A stretch of 48,165 nucleotides of DNA from Patescibacteria group bacterium (lineage in GTDB: Bacteria; Patescibacteriota; Patescibacteriia; Magasanikbacterales; UBA922): contig JAQUAW010000006.1 of the NCBI GenBank assembly GCA_028687045.1, positions 1-48,165 of the forward strand, written 5' to 3'. Under the pieces are notes generated by a model. The model made no database searches. It was not told the DNA's origin and saw only the letters and a list, made by a program, of their open reading frames with translations. The translations under genes and the position numbers were made by a program. The stretch's first letter is position 1; each line of letters opens with the position of its first letter. This document shows positions 7,928 to 18,436 of the stretch, one piece after another.

Positions 7928-8144
7928 AGATAAATATTATTTATATAATAATTTTAGCATTATCAGTATTTTGTTTTTTTATTTGCTATTTTTATTAAAA
8001 ATGTCTTGTACACAGTTATCTTGATTTTTTTAGTATTTTATGTTATATTACATTTAATCACGCTTGATGGATTCATTCATCGAGATACACATAAGACCAA
8101 GATTTATTTCTGGTCTTATTTTTTTATTAATTTTAATTGATCTT

Positions 8145-8681
8145 TTAATTTATATTTTTTATAAAATCTATCACTTTGTTTAAATTTTGCCATGCAAGTG
8201 ACCAATCATAAACTAAAATACTGCTTATGAAACCAATTAAGATTGTAATTATTTTGTTTTTTTTCCACAACCAAACTATAAAAATAAATATTAAAGTTAA
8301 GAGTTTCCATAATATCCAGAAAGGATTAATATAATTCCATTTGTTTTCTTTAAGAGAACTTATAGAGTACCAAAAATATTTTCTATAAAATTTTGGTAAT
8401 ATTTTTATTAAAATTAAATCGTGCTCCATCATAAATTCTATTGGTGTAAATATTGAGAGCATAGCTTCTTCTTGTTCGTCACGTCCTATTGGAAGATTTA
8501 TTTCAATTATCCCTTCATTTTCTAACTTCTGTAATATTCTTTTTTCTTCGTCAGCCATTAACGTATTAGGTGCAACAAAATTTGTATTGAAATGATATAT
8601 AACCCAATGTGGTTCGGGATTAATTTCGCTTTCTTCTTTTATTTCTTTTAGTATGTAATATATTTTTTGTTTTTTATTCAT
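8145..8681 (-). CDS. Hypothetical protein with two predicted C-terminal TM segments, last gene of R-M-like operon
   Basis: WILWKLLTLIFIFIVWLWKK and KIITILIGFISSILVYDWSL; ATGA overlap with upstream MTase. Confidence 0.55.
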   Translation of the reverse strand: MNKKQKIYYILKEIKEESEINPEPHWVIYHFNTNFVAPNTLMADEEKRILQKLENEGIIEINLPIGRDEQEEAMLSIFTPIEFMMEHDLILIKILPKFYRKYFWYSISSLKENKWNYINPFWILWKLLTLIFIFIVWLWKKNKIITILIGFISSILVYDWSLAWQNLNKVIDFIKNIN

Positions 8682-9415
8682 AATTTTTGGAAAACAAACA
8701 AATGTTCGTGCATTATTAATAAAAAATTAAGATCTTTTGACTTTTTTACCCAGAAACCTGTCGCTTTACAATTGTGTTGTTGTTTTATAATATCTTCTTT
8801 TAGAAGAAATCCTTGTTTCAAGAATTTTTCCATGACTTTGTAAGCCATTGGCTGGTACATTTTGTTTCTTCTGGTGTCACCAATCAAAATGGCACAAAAT
8901 TTTCCTGGTTTCAAGACTCTGTATAATTCTTTTGCCACTAATTCCATTTCTTCAGCGAATTTTTCTATATCATGAATATTTGATAAGTCTTCTTCTATTT
9001 TTCCTTCGCTATATTTTATAATGTCGGCGTAAGGTGGGTGAGTGAGGACAAAATCAATTTCATTATCTTTTATAAAATCCATTTTTCTAGCGTCACATTT
9101 TATAATCCTTTGTTTTACTTTGTTGTCTACTTCAAAATTTAATGATTTTCTCGTTCTTTCCAAGGCTTCTTCGTTTACATCTATACAAGTGATATGACGA
9201 TTGAGTATTTTGGCTTCAATCGCTGTCGTACCTCCACCAATCATACAATCGAGTAAGTGATCTTTTTCGTTTGAGTAACGCAAAATCAGATTACGCACGA
9301 CTTCTGGTGCCCAATTTCCCCTCCAGTCTGATTTGTGAGTAGCCCATTTCCCACGACGAGGGAAAGACCAGACTGTTGCGCATTCTAAATCGAAATTGTC
9401 TGGGTGAAGTTTCAT
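8678..9415 (-). CDS. Site-specific DNA methyltransferase
   Basis: TVWSFPRRGKWATHKSDWRGNWAPEVVRNLILRYS; LLDCMIGGGTTAIEAKILNRHITCIDVN; FVLTHPPYADIIKYS. Confidence 0.85.
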   Translation of the reverse strand: MKLHPDNFDLECATVWSFPRRGKWATHKSDWRGNWAPEVVRNLILRYSNEKDHLLDCMIGGGTTAIEAKILNRHITCIDVNEEALERTRKSLNFEVDNKVKQRIIKCDARKMDFIKDNEIDFVLTHPPYADIIKYSEGKIEEDLSNIHDIEKFAEEMELVAKELYRVLKPGKFCAILIGDTRRNKMYQPMAYKVMEKFLKQGFLLKEDIIKQQHNCKATGFWVKKSKDLNFLLIMHEHLFVFQKL

Positions 9416-10116
9416 TTTTTTAAACTACTTAAATCTATTTCTGTTATTACGTTGTTATTAGTATAGTTTTTCTTGAAGTAAAAAGCTCTCCTTCTAACTT
9501 TAGTAATACCACCTTTCCCATCTGGAGCTGGTGTTGTGTCTTTATTATTTTTTCCTTTTGTTTTTGGCTCAATATATTCGCCCATAGAACAAGATAGTTC
9601 ATCACCTTTACCTTTTACTATATAAGAGTGTATAAGTTCCCAATCTTTTTTAAAAATTTCTTGTTTTTTTGTATCTGGTACATCTATAAACCAATCCAAT
9701 AGTACATAATTGTCCTGAGACAAATTTTTCTTTGTTTTTGGATCTCTTGGTACGCCATATACTATCCAAAAAATTGTTTCTATCTTGTCTCTTACTTTCG
9801 TTGTTTCCCAAGTTTCTTTTGCAACTTCTAAGAAATTAATCATTTTAATTTGAGTAGGTTCTTTTACTTTCAAATTGTGTAATTGTATAGGTAATACTTT
9901 TATTTCTACTTTTAATTCTTCCAAATCTGCTTTTGGTGATGAATTGTTTTTTAGTCCTAACAAATTTTCAACAATCAAACCAGAAGCACCTTTTTTGAAG
10001 TGGGAATGTTTTTCTCCTGTTATGTGACTATAAATTTCACCAATAGTTTTACCTTTGTTTTTTTCAATAATATCTATGTATTTTTGTAGTGCTTTTAATT
10101 TTTTACTTGATAACAT
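9412..10116 (-). CDS. MutH/Sau3AI-family restriction endonuclease
   Basis: KGASGLIVENLLG...KADLEELKVEIKVLPI (D-x-ExK), ETWETTKVRDKIETIFWIVY, FKKDWELIHSYIVKG, RRRAFYFKKNYTNN. Confidence 0.8.
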   Translation of the reverse strand: MLSSKKLKALQKYIDIIEKNKGKTIGEIYSHITGEKHSHFKKGASGLIVENLLGLKNNSSPKADLEELKVEIKVLPIQLHNLKVKEPTQIKMINFLEVAKETWETTKVRDKIETIFWIVYGVPRDPKTKKNLSQDNYVLLDWFIDVPDTKKQEIFKKDWELIHSYIVKGKGDELSCSMGEYIEPKTKGKNNKDTTPAPDGKGGITKVRRRAFYFKKNYTNNNVITEIDLSSLKK

Positions 10117-10119
10117 ATG

Positions 10120-11754
10120 TTAAAAATATTTGGTTATGATAAAATCATAAATTTTTATAGCTAAATCCTTTGATCTGTCATCTACATTTGATTCTTTCCA
10201 TGGTTCATCGAATTTTTTTATAAAATCTTGAGTTGATAAATAACAGGTATTACTAATTATTTTATTTGAATCTTTAAATTCTTTTTTACCACGCTTAATA
10301 TTTAATTCTTTTTCTAATAATATTAGATTGCCAATTTTATCACACCATTTTTCTTTTTTTGATTGTGGGGATATGTGGTCAAGGGACTCCTCAGTTATAT
10401 CAACATTGTTTCCTGGGTTATAAATTTTTTCTAAAAATCTATAAGAATATAATATTAGTCCTTTATTTTTGTTAAAATTTAAATTAGTAAAATTTGCAAC
10501 AAAATCTTCTTTTTCAGGTATTTTGTTTTTTAGTTCGTCTTTTAAAGTAGTAATAAGAGAATCTATATCATTTGGTTTTTCTCTTAATGAAATAGAAAAT
10601 TTTGAATATTTTTGATCCATTCCAGACGGTCTCTTAGAACATACGGCATTAAAAATATAGTGAAAGTTAGTTAATATTTCTAAAATTTCCTCTAATTTTT
10701 TTTGATGAATTATTCTGTTTTTTGACAAATCTAAAAGTGCAGATAAAAAAGAAAAGTGAACTTTGATTTTAAATTTATCCAACGATATTATCATTTCTCT
10801 TATTTTTATACAATTTTTTACGTCATGTGGACAATATTTTTTAAAATCATTATCGTTTGGTAAAGTTATATCTCTATAAATTTCAGAAAATTCTAATAGT
10901 TTATTTAAAAAAATTTTTGTATCTTTTTGTGAAAAAACTTTAGTTTTTTCATTAAAAGACTTATATAATTTGATATCACTAACTTTTTTAAAATACGAAG
11001 CCCAATATCTGTTAAAAAAGTTTTTTTTGTCTTCTTTTATATTATTTAATAAAATTTTCCATTTTTCTCTTGGATCATCTATCCCTGTTTTTTTAGGATA
11101 TTTTCTTACTACAAAACTTTTTACTAAATCTAATATGTTTAAACTTATACCTCGAAAGTTTAGAGTTATAAATATATTTATTGCTTCTGATTCATTGTCT
11201 TGTACAACAACTATGAAATTTATTTTTAATAAATTATCTCTTAATTTTTTCAACTCTTCTAATTCATAATCTTTAATTTTTTCTTCAAAAAATTTTTTAG
11301 CAGCTAGTAAATTGTTTATCTCTATATTATTATCAGTACATTCTTCATTGTATAAAACTATTTTTTGAAAGAATGAATGAGCATTTTTATTGTTAAGTAC
11401 TAAGTGTGTTTGTGCATTATCATCTTTAAAAAACAGTCTCTCTTTTAAAATTTTTGCTATTTCTATTTCGTTTATTTTTTCAAATTTTTCGATCATCCTA
11501 TTTAAAAGTAGTAGAATTGTTGTTAATCTTTGTTGGCCGTCAATTATTTCAAATGGTCCTATATGATCTGTAAAGTTTTTACCGGCTAAAACTATTGTAC
11601 CCAAAAAGAAATCATTATCCGAAGTTTGTAAATCATTCCAAAATTCATTAAGTTGTTCTAATTCCCAAGAATATTCTCTTTGAAATTCTGGTATTTCATA
11701 TTCTTTTTTTTGTAATATTGTAGAAAGTTGATAACTTTTTGCAAAAAAATCCAT
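10120..11754 (-). CDS. DUF262 + DUF1524 (GmrSD-like) protein
   Basis: YEIPEFQREYSWELEQLNEFWNDL...FEIIDGQQRLTTILLLL; C-terminal HNH-like LDHISPQSKKEKWCDKIGNLILLEKELN. Confidence 0.85.
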   Translation of the reverse strand: MDFFAKSYQLSTILQKKEYEIPEFQREYSWELEQLNEFWNDLQTSDNDFFLGTIVLAGKNFTDHIGPFEIIDGQQRLTTILLLLNRMIEKFEKINEIEIAKILKERLFFKDDNAQTHLVLNNKNAHSFFQKIVLYNEECTDNNIEINNLLAAKKFFEEKIKDYELEELKKLRDNLLKINFIVVVQDNESEAINIFITLNFRGISLNILDLVKSFVVRKYPKKTGIDDPREKWKILLNNIKEDKKNFFNRYWASYFKKVSDIKLYKSFNEKTKVFSQKDTKIFLNKLLEFSEIYRDITLPNDNDFKKYCPHDVKNCIKIREMIISLDKFKIKVHFSFLSALLDLSKNRIIHQKKLEEILEILTNFHYIFNAVCSKRPSGMDQKYSKFSISLREKPNDIDSLITTLKDELKNKIPEKEDFVANFTNLNFNKNKGLILYSYRFLEKIYNPGNNVDITEESLDHISPQSKKEKWCDKIGNLILLEKELNIKRGKKEFKDSNKIISNTCYLSTQDFIKKFDEPWKESNVDDRSKDLAIKIYDFIITKYF

Positions 11755-11756
11755 AT

Positions 11757-12746
11757 CTAATAATTAATCACCAAAACTTCTTTGATTTTTCCTCGTTTAC
11801 TTGCTTTAGAATTTATCATTCTGTTGGCATCTATTTTGTGTACTTTTATTTTTTTATCAATTTCAGAATAAAGTTTGTTTATAAAAGGTGTGTTTGAATT
11901 GGAAAGCATAACAAAACAACCTCGTTTGTGGAGTTCTGCGAAAGTGTCTCTCAATTCTTCTTGTTCTTTTTCTAAGAAAGCTTCTTTGGTGTAACTTGTG
12001 AAACTAGAAGTCTTGTTTACTGGATAATATGGAGGATCAAAATATACAAAATCTCCTTTTTTGGCTTTTTTTAAAACATGTTTATAGTCTTGATGTAATA
12101 TTTTGGTATTTTTTAATGTTTTGGAAAGTTTTAGCAAATTTTCTTCATCACAAATTAGGGGATTGTTGTATTTTCCAAAAGGTACATTGAATTGTCCTTG
12201 GCTGTTTACTCTGTACATGCCATTGAAACAAGTCCTGTTTAGATAGATGAATCTTGAGGCTATTTTCAAATCTGAAAGATTGTCTATTTTTTGAGCACGA
12301 ATTTTTAGAAAAAATTCTTTGTCGTATTTGTACTTTTTTAGACTTTTTATAAGATTTTTTACATCATTTTTTATGACGTTATAAGTGATTACCAATTCTT
12401 GATTCATGTCAGAAAGGACAGCTTTTTGTGGTAGCAAGTCTAGAAATACAGCGCCACCTCCGACAAAAGGCTCAAAATAAGTTGCTTTATTTGGATTGAA
12501 ACCTTCTGGGGGATAAAGCCCTAGTTCTTTGAATTGTTTCAATAATTGTCTTTTTCCTCCAACCCATTTTACAAATGGCTTTGGTCTTTCTGATATTATT
12601 TTTTCAGCATCTTCCAATAGATTTTCTTTTCTAGCCAAAGCAAAAATAGTAGTCGCATAGATGTGATTTATATTGAAAGTTTTTTGTAATTCTAAGACGG
12701 CTTCTTTTTGGACCATATGTATTTTATTATATGGTAATTTTACCAT
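11757..12746 (-). CDS. dam: Dam-type (D12 class) N6-adenine DNA methyltransferase; ORF open to 12788 but likely start MVKLPYNK at 12746 because the longer ORF overlaps the uvrA terminator
   Basis: PFVKWVGGKRQLLKQ; YFEPFVGGGAVFLDL; FVYFDPPYYPVNKTSSFTSYT. Confidence 0.85.
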   Translation of the reverse strand: MVKLPYNKIHMVQKEAVLELQKTFNINHIYATTIFALARKENLLEDAEKIISERPKPFVKWVGGKRQLLKQFKELGLYPPEGFNPNKATYFEPFVGGGAVFLDLLPQKAVLSDMNQELVITYNVIKNDVKNLIKSLKKYKYDKEFFLKIRAQKIDNLSDLKIASRFIYLNRTCFNGMYRVNSQGQFNVPFGKYNNPLICDEENLLKLSKTLKNTKILHQDYKHVLKKAKKGDFVYFDPPYYPVNKTSSFTSYTKEAFLEKEQEELRDTFAELHKRGCFVMLSNSNTPFINKLYSEIDKKIKVHKIDANRMINSKASKRGKIKEVLVINY

Positions 12747-12769
12747 TATAAACTTTTCTTGGCAAATAC

Positions 12770-12801
12770 AAAAAACAGAGCTTTTCAACTCTGTTTTACT
12801 T
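12770..12801 (-). terminator. Intrinsic terminator after uvrA
   Basis: aaaaacagagcttttcaactctgtttta. Confidence 0.6.
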
Positions 12802-12814
12802 TAAATTTATTTAA

Positions 12815-12829
12815 TCCACCCAAGGCGGA
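12815..12829. repeat. Copy of dispersed palindrome (TCCACC-CAA-GGCGGA)
   Basis: One mismatch to the 43736-43750 copy; shared flank GGCGGACNNG. Confidence 0.65.
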
Positions 12830-12838
12830 CAGGTGGTT

Positions 12839-15667
12839 TTACAAAATATTCTTCAAATACTTCCCAGTCCAACTTCTCTTCGCTTTGATAACATCAGCTA
12901 ACACTCCTTCGGCAACCACTTCACCACCAGCTTTGCCACCGTCAGGTCCTAGATCAATTATCCAGTCACTAGATTTGATAATATCAAGATTGTGTTCGAT
13001 GATAAGTACGGTGTTGCCTTTGTCTACTAGCTGATTCAAGACGTGTAAAAGTTTTTTGATATCTTCAAAGTGCAAACCTGTACTTGGTTCATCAAGAATA
13101 TAAAGAGTTTTGCCAGTTGAACGACGAGACAATTCTGTCGCTAATTTTATTCTTTGCGCCTCACCACCAGAGAGAGTAGTAGCGGGTTGACCAAGTTGCA
13201 AGTAACCCAAGCCTACATTGCGGAGGACTTGTATTTTTTCGGCAATATTCTTGTTGTGCATGAAAAATTTGTAAGATTCTTCTATCGTCATGTTGAGAAT
13301 TTCAGCAATATTTTTGTCTTTGTAATGAATTTCTAAAACATCTCTGGTGTATCTAGTACCATGACACTCACTACATTCTACATAAACATCGTTTAAGAAA
13401 TGCATGGGAATAGTCACATAACCTTCACCACCACAAGCTTCACAGCGTCCATCACCTTTGACATTGAAACTAAAGGTGCCGGCACTGTAGCTTTGCATTT
13501 TTGATTCTGGAAGTTCAGCAAAAAGATCACGGATGAGAGTAAATATTCCTGTGTAAGTAGCCGGATTAGAGCGAGGTGTACGACCAATTGGGGTTTGGTC
13601 AATCGTAATGACTTTGTCAATATTGTTTAGGCCTTTGATAGTCTTGTGTAGGCCTGGTTCATCTTTGGCACGATAAAATTTCTTAGCTAATTCTTTACTT
13701 AAAATATCTAGGATAAGAGTAGATTTACCAGAACCAGAAACACCAGTGATACTGACGAGTTTGCCAAGAGGAATTTTGACATCAATATTTTTCAAGTTAT
13801 TAGCTTTGGCACCTTCAATAATAATTTCTTTGCCATTACCTTTGCGTGGTTTTTTTGGTGTATCTATTTTTTCTTTTTTACTTAAATAGCGACCAGTAAG
13901 AGATTTACCAGCTTTGATAATTTGGGCAGGAGTACCTGACGCCATGATTTCACCACCATATTCACCAGCACCAGGACCGATATCGATGAGATAGTCAGCT
14001 GCTTCCATAATTGCTTTGTCGTGCTCAACGACAATGACAGTGTTACCGGAGTCGCGTAGAGATTTGAGAGTTTCAATCAGTTTGTCATTATCCTTAGAAT
14101 GTAGACCAATAGAAGGTTCATCAAGAATGTAAATTATACCAGAAAGTCCAGCTGAAAGCTGTGTGGACAATCTTACTCTTTGTGATTCACCACCAGAGAG
14201 AGTGCTGACTGATCTGTCCAAAGTCAAATATGACAAACCAACTTTGTCTATATGATCTAGTCTTCTTTTGACTTCTTTGGCAATAGTGATAGCGACTTCT
14301 TGTTCTTTTGCTGATAATTTTTTTAGTAAGTCGGCTTTTTTGGTTTCAATACTTTTGAAAAAATTCAAAGCTTCACCAATACTCATTTCTACCATGTCAG
14401 CAATTGTAATATCGGCTACTTTTATATTGATACTATCTTCTTTCAATCTTTTGCGATTGCAAACTGAACAATCTTTTTCGTGCATGTAAGTTTCGATTTC
14501 TTTTTTGACGTATTCAGATTTACTAGTTAAATATTTATTGGTTAAGTTTGGGATGACGCCTTCGTAAATAACTTTTTTGCCATTTAGATCATATTCTTGT
14601 CCGTCGGTACCATAAAGAATAATGTCAATCACTTTTTGTGGTAGTTTGTCTACAGCTTCATCAACTGAAAAACCTTGAGCTTCGGCTACTTTGCTAATAA
14701 GCTCTTGATAATATACTTGATTACCGACTAGTCTGGTCCAAGGTTGGACAGCACCTTCAGCCAAAGTTAATTTTGGATTTGGGATCACAAGTTCTGGATC
14801 TACTTCTAGAGTTTTGCCAAGGCCAGTACAGCGAGGACAAGCACCATAAGGACTGTTGAAAGAAAAAGTGCGAGGTTCGACTGGTTCAAAGACACGAGCA
14901 CATTGACTACAGATTGGTACTTCGGAAAAAGTGGTGTATTGGTTTTTTTCTTCGTCAAAAACTTTGACAAAGCCATTGGCATAGTCTAGTGCTTTCTCGA
15001 CATGAATTGTCAAATCACTGAGTGGAATGGCACTTAGTTTGTCGATAAGTAAATCAATATCATAAAGATAGTCAGGATTGAATTTGAAATTTTTCAAATT
15101 TTTTATTTGGACTTGTACGCCGTTGATTAGTAAATTACTATAACCAGTTTTTTCGATTTTAATTTTCAAATTTTTCAAATTGATTTTTTGTCCGCGGATA
15201 ATAGGGGAGAGTAGCAAACTTTCTGGACTTTTCTTTTTGAATTTTCTGACTTCTTCAATAATTTTTCCTTTGTTCAAAAAATCAACTGGTATATGACACT
15301 TAGGACACCATTGTTTACCAATGCGGGCAAAAAGAAGACGTAAATAGTCATAAATTTCGGTAGTTGTACCGACAGTGGAGCGAGGATTTTTGGCAAAATT
15401 TCTTTGGTTGATAGCGATAGTAGGGGAAAGACCTTGGATTTCGTCGACGTCTGGTTTGTCTTGCATATCCATGAATTGACGAGCATAAGCATTGAGACTC
15501 TCGGCATAGCGACGTTGACCTTCGGCGTAAATTGTGTCAAAAGCAAGAGAAGACTTTCCTGAGCCGGAAAGTCCTGTAATAATAGTTAGTTTGTTTTTTG
15601 GTATTTCGACTGAGACATTTTTCAAATTGTGTACTCGGGCGTTTACTACTTTTATTTTGTCGTGCAT
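12839..15667 (-). CDS. uvrA: Excinuclease ABC subunit A
   Basis: [29 protein letters not shown]; two ABC signature motifs; [10 protein letters not shown] and CxxC zinc modules. Confidence 0.98.
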   Translation of the reverse strand: MHDKIKVVNARVHNLKNVSVEIPKNKLTIITGLSGSGKSSLAFDTIYAEGQRRYAESLNAYARQFMDMQDKPDVDEIQGLSPTIAINQRNFAKNPRSTVGTTTEIYDYLRLLFARIGKQWCPKCHIPVDFLNKGKIIEEVRKFKKKSPESLLLSPIIRGQKINLKNLKIKIEKTGYSNLLINGVQVQIKNLKNFKFNPDYLYDIDLLIDKLSAIPLSDLTIHVEKALDYANGFVKVFDEEKNQYTTFSEVPICSQCARVFEPVEPRTFSFNSPYGACPRCTGLGKTLEVDPELVIPNPKLTLAEGAVQPWTRLVGNQVYYQELISKVAEAQGFSVDEAVDKLPQKVIDIILYGTDGQEYDLNGKKVIYEGVIPNLTNKYLTSKSEYVKKEIETYMHEKDCSVCNRKRLKEDSINIKVADITIADMVEMSIGEALNFFKSIETKKADLLKKLSAKEQEVAITIAKEVKRRLDHIDKVGLSYLTLDRSVSTLSGGESQRVRLSTQLSAGLSGIIYILDEPSIGLHSKDNDKLIETLKSLRDSGNTVIVVEHDKAIMEAADYLIDIGPGAGEYGGEIMASGTPAQIIKAGKSLTGRYLSKKEKIDTPKKPRKGNGKEIIIEGAKANNLKNIDVKIPLGKLVSITGVSGSGKSTLILDILSKELAKKFYRAKDEPGLHKTIKGLNNIDKVITIDQTPIGRTPRSNPATYTGIFTLIRDLFAELPESKMQSYSAGTFSFNVKGDGRCEACGGEGYVTIPMHFLNDVYVECSECHGTRYTRDVLEIHYKDKNIAEILNMTIEESYKFFMHNKNIAEKIQVLRNVGLGYLQLGQPATTLSGGEAQRIKLATELSRRSTGKTLYILDEPSTGLHFEDIKKLLHVLNQLVDKGNTVLIIEHNLDIIKSSDWIIDLGPDGGKAGGEVVAEGVLADVIKAKRSWTGKYLKNIL

Positions 15668-15702
15668 AGATTAGCTATCTTTATTATTTATTTTTGTTTT
15701 TA

Positions 15703-17148
15703 TTATTTTCCTGTAAAACCAAATTTGCTGTAGTGTCTGACCATTTTTGATACATCATTATTATCATATCCTACAGTGTCAGCATCTAGATTTAGTATTA
15801 CACCTTTTAACATTTTTTCTTTTGATATTAAATATTTGTCAGGTCTGGCTACTGAGTTTGAATTTAGAAAAATTTGTTGACAAACACTATATCTTATATT
15901 AAGAAGACCTCCGAATATTGACATGTTATTACATAAATCTACGGCATTACCATTTTGGTCCATACCGATAAGGTGTTTTTCATCTTTGACACCGTTGACT
16001 GGTATATTCATTTCAAATTCTAGAGCATAGCCAAGTAATTTACTGTTGCTTGCTTTACATCTATTTTCTAGACTTATTATTTCATTATCTATTTTTGGTA
16101 TTAAGTAAGTTTGTTTATAAATATTGTCAATATCTAGGGGTTCATCATCATAGTTAGATTCTATCAAAGCACCGTTTTCACATACTGCAAAAAGTGTTAC
16201 ATCACCACCTACCCAAGGCCAAGTCCAGTAATCTGTTAGGGCATCAAAGACTAATCCTGTTCCTGTAGCACCTTTGGCTACTATTTGACCTGCAAAACTA
16301 GAATTAGTTATTATACCGGCAGCAGTACCTTTAACGCATTTGTAACTTGTTGTTTGTGCTGCGGTAGGTTCACCAAAACATAGGTTGGTGTTATCAGTAC
16401 AAGTTTGACCAAGACAACTTTGTCCACCAGTTTTGTCTACATAGTAATTATTGCCACAAAGTGCTATTGTGGAAGTGCTTATATCAAACCATTGAGCTTT
16501 GTCGATATTTATCGTAGAAGAAGAACTTTGGGCATTGGCTAAAGCAATTTTTACATCTCCACCCAAATTTTCACAATAAATTGGGGCAATACCTTCAGTA
16601 TTGATAGCCCAAATACTAGGTAAACGAAAATTGACCAAATAAGGATTGATAGTATTTAAGATGGTATAGGACAACGCCATTAGTATTAATCCTATGACTG
16701 AGCCCATGATTTTTTTCTTGGCTTGTCCGACGGTATCTGAGTTGCCACCTGAAAAAATATACATAACACCAGCTACGATGATAACCATAACAGCCACCAC
16801 AGAGCCTACGATAAAACCATATTGATAAATAAATTTTATGAATTCACCAACATTGGAAAATTGTGTTCTACCACCAAAGGAAATAGTCGTGATAGCTTGT
16901 CCAGCAGGTAAACAAAAACCAATTTTTCTATTTATAAGATCAGTACCTTCGGTATTGGTTTTGCAAGCTAATCGAGCGTCTTCATGATCTTTGGCACTGT
17001 AGAATCCACCTGTTGCATCGGCTGAACCAAAGTCTTCTCTGAATTTTAGACAATCTTCTTCTGTCCAACATTTTTGATCAAGATTGGCTAAACTAAATTG
17101 TGGTAACAAGACGAAACCAAACACCAAAATTATAAATAGTCTTTTCAT
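15703..17148 (-). CDS. Secreted/membrane Cys-rich protein with TrbC/VirB2 pilin-like double TM region
   Basis: Signal peptide MKRLFIILVFGFVLLPQFSLA; IVGSVVAVMVIIVAGVMYIFSGGNSDTVGQAKKKIMGSVIGLILMALSYTILNTINP; many Cys. Confidence 0.6.
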   Translation of the reverse strand: MKRLFIILVFGFVLLPQFSLANLDQKCWTEEDCLKFREDFGSADATGGFYSAKDHEDARLACKTNTEGTDLINRKIGFCLPAGQAITTISFGGRTQFSNVGEFIKFIYQYGFIVGSVVAVMVIIVAGVMYIFSGGNSDTVGQAKKKIMGSVIGLILMALSYTILNTINPYLVNFRLPSIWAINTEGIAPIYCENLGGDVKIALANAQSSSSTINIDKAQWFDISTSTIALCGNNYYVDKTGGQSCLGQTCTDNTNLCFGEPTAAQTTSYKCVKGTAAGIITNSSFAGQIVAKGATGTGLVFDALTDYWTWPWVGGDVTLFAVCENGALIESNYDDEPLDIDNIYKQTYLIPKIDNEIISLENRCKASNSKLLGYALEFEMNIPVNGVKDEKHLIGMDQNGNAVDLCNNMSIFGGLLNIRYSVCQQIFLNSNSVARPDKYLISKEKMLKGVILNLDADTVGYDNNDVSKMVRHYSKFGFTGK

Positions 17149-17151
17149 AGT

Positions 17152-17877
17152 TTATTTATTTAAATTTTTAATGATTAGTTTGTCCCATTCATCAGCGCTG
17201 ATATCTCCTTCTAGAATCTCACCATTTATCAGATATGTTGGTGTGCCACGTAAGCCGATGCTGACAGCATCTTCTAAATCTTTTTCAATATTATTGATAT
17301 ATTTGTTGCTAGTAAAGCAAGTATCAAATTTTATCATGTCTAAGTCAAGACTTTTTGCTTCATAATAAAGTGAATCTGTGTCTAATTGTTTATTGGTATA
17401 TAGGGCATTATAATATTCCCAAAATTTGTTTTGTTCATGGGCACAGCTGTCAGCAATCGCAGCCTTTAGAGCATTAGGATGTATTTCGGCTAATGGTAAA
17501 TTTTTGAAGATTACTTGAGTCACTGGTTGGTATTTTTCTAGGACATGTTTAAAGGTATTGTAACTTGCTTGACAATAAGGGCATTCAAAATCAAGAAAAG
17601 CAATAATGGTTATTTTGGCATTTTTTTCTCCTTGGGTAGGATTGAATTTTTGGATGAGTTTGGAATAATCGGTGATATTTTGTGGGGCATCTTTGTCGAT
17701 ACTAGAACTAAAATTCTTTTCATATTGAGATGCAATGTTTTGGATAGAGAGGCTATTTCCGTATTTTAGTTGTACTGAATAATATATAAAGAAGCTTAAA
17801 AAAAATACGATAATGAGAGCAATTAAACTAAGTGAAGTTATAAAAAAATATTTCCAAAATTTTGAATTTTGTGGCAT
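17152..17877 (-). CDS. DsbA-family thioredoxin-fold protein
   Basis: N-terminal TM; FLDFECPYCQASYNTF; cis-Pro region GLRGTPTYLINGEILEG. Confidence 0.85.
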   Translation of the reverse strand: MPQNSKFWKYFFITSLSLIALIIVFFLSFFIYYSVQLKYGNSLSIQNIASQYEKNFSSSIDKDAPQNITDYSKLIQKFNPTQGEKNAKITIIAFLDFECPYCQASYNTFKHVLEKYQPVTQVIFKNLPLAEIHPNALKAAIADSCAHEQNKFWEYYNALYTNKQLDTDSLYYEAKSLDLDMIKFDTCFTSNKYINNIEKDLEDAVSIGLRGTPTYLINGEILEGDISADEWDKLIIKNLNK

Positions 17878-17944
17878 AGAAAATTTTTATGTAAATGGTG
17901 CTCATATTATAACATATTTTGCGCTTTGTCAACAGTAGTTTGAC

Positions 17945-18051
17945 ATACAAATATACAAATATTACTAATTATAGGAATATTACAAATTTTTGTTTAGCTA
18001 GTGTTTCTATTAGTATTATTTGTATGATTAGTAATATTCGTATATTGGTAT
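17945..18051. repeat. AT-rich long inverted repeat element, copy 1
   Basis: Left ATACAAATATACAAATATTACTAAT (17945-17969), right ATTAGTAATATTCGTATATTGGTAT (18027-18051); 23/25 complementary. Confidence 0.75.
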
Positions 18052-18062
18052 ATTTACTTATA

Positions 18063-18091
18063 TTGACAAAAAGCCTTTATTCTGATAAAAT
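18063..18091 (+). promoter_or_regulatory. Candidate sigma70-type promoter upstream of secG
   Basis: TTGACA - 17 nt - TAAAAT. Confidence 0.4.
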
Positions 18092-18152
18092 CACTCTACT
18101 TGATTGCTTTTAATCAGTATTGTTGTATAATATAGTAAATTCTTAAAAAACT

Positions 18153-18371
18153 ATGCTTAAACAAATATTACAAGTTACCCAACTTATTTTAGCGGTATTA
18201 CTTATCGTAGTGGTACTTTTGCAACAAAAAGGTACAGGTCTTGGTTCTGCTTTTGGTGGTTCTGGAACTATCCATACTACCAGACGTGGTATTGACAAGG
18301 TCCTTTATAGATTGACTATTGTTATAGCCTGCTTATTTTTCCTTTTGGCTATTTTGAACTTAGTGTTTTAA
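18153..18371 (+). CDS. secG: Preprotein translocase subunit SecG
   Basis: 72 aa, two TMs, VVLLQQKGTGLGSAFGGSG motif. Confidence 0.9.
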   Translation: MLKQILQVTQLILAVLLIVVVLLQQKGTGLGSAFGGSGTIHTTRRGIDKVLYRLTIVIACLFFLLAILNLVF

Positions 18372-18436
18372 GTTTATTTATAAATTCCAATTTTGAATTG
18401 GTTTTTCTTCTATTATAAAATAGTAATCTTTTTTCT

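Noticed and set aside
8063-8126. Hairpins cttgatg...catcgag and ataagacca...tggtcttat as terminator of the minus-strand operon
   Set aside because: The T tract lies on the plus strand, wrong for the operon; function unclear, so not listed as a feature.
12747-12788. N-terminal extension of the Dam ORF (MKSSVFCICQEKFI)
   Set aside because: Overlaps the uvrA terminator hairpin; a later start at 12746 or 12716 is more plausible.
17919-18113. 64-aa plus-strand ORF
   Set aside because: Lies across the AT-rich inverted repeat; sequence is explained by the repeat.
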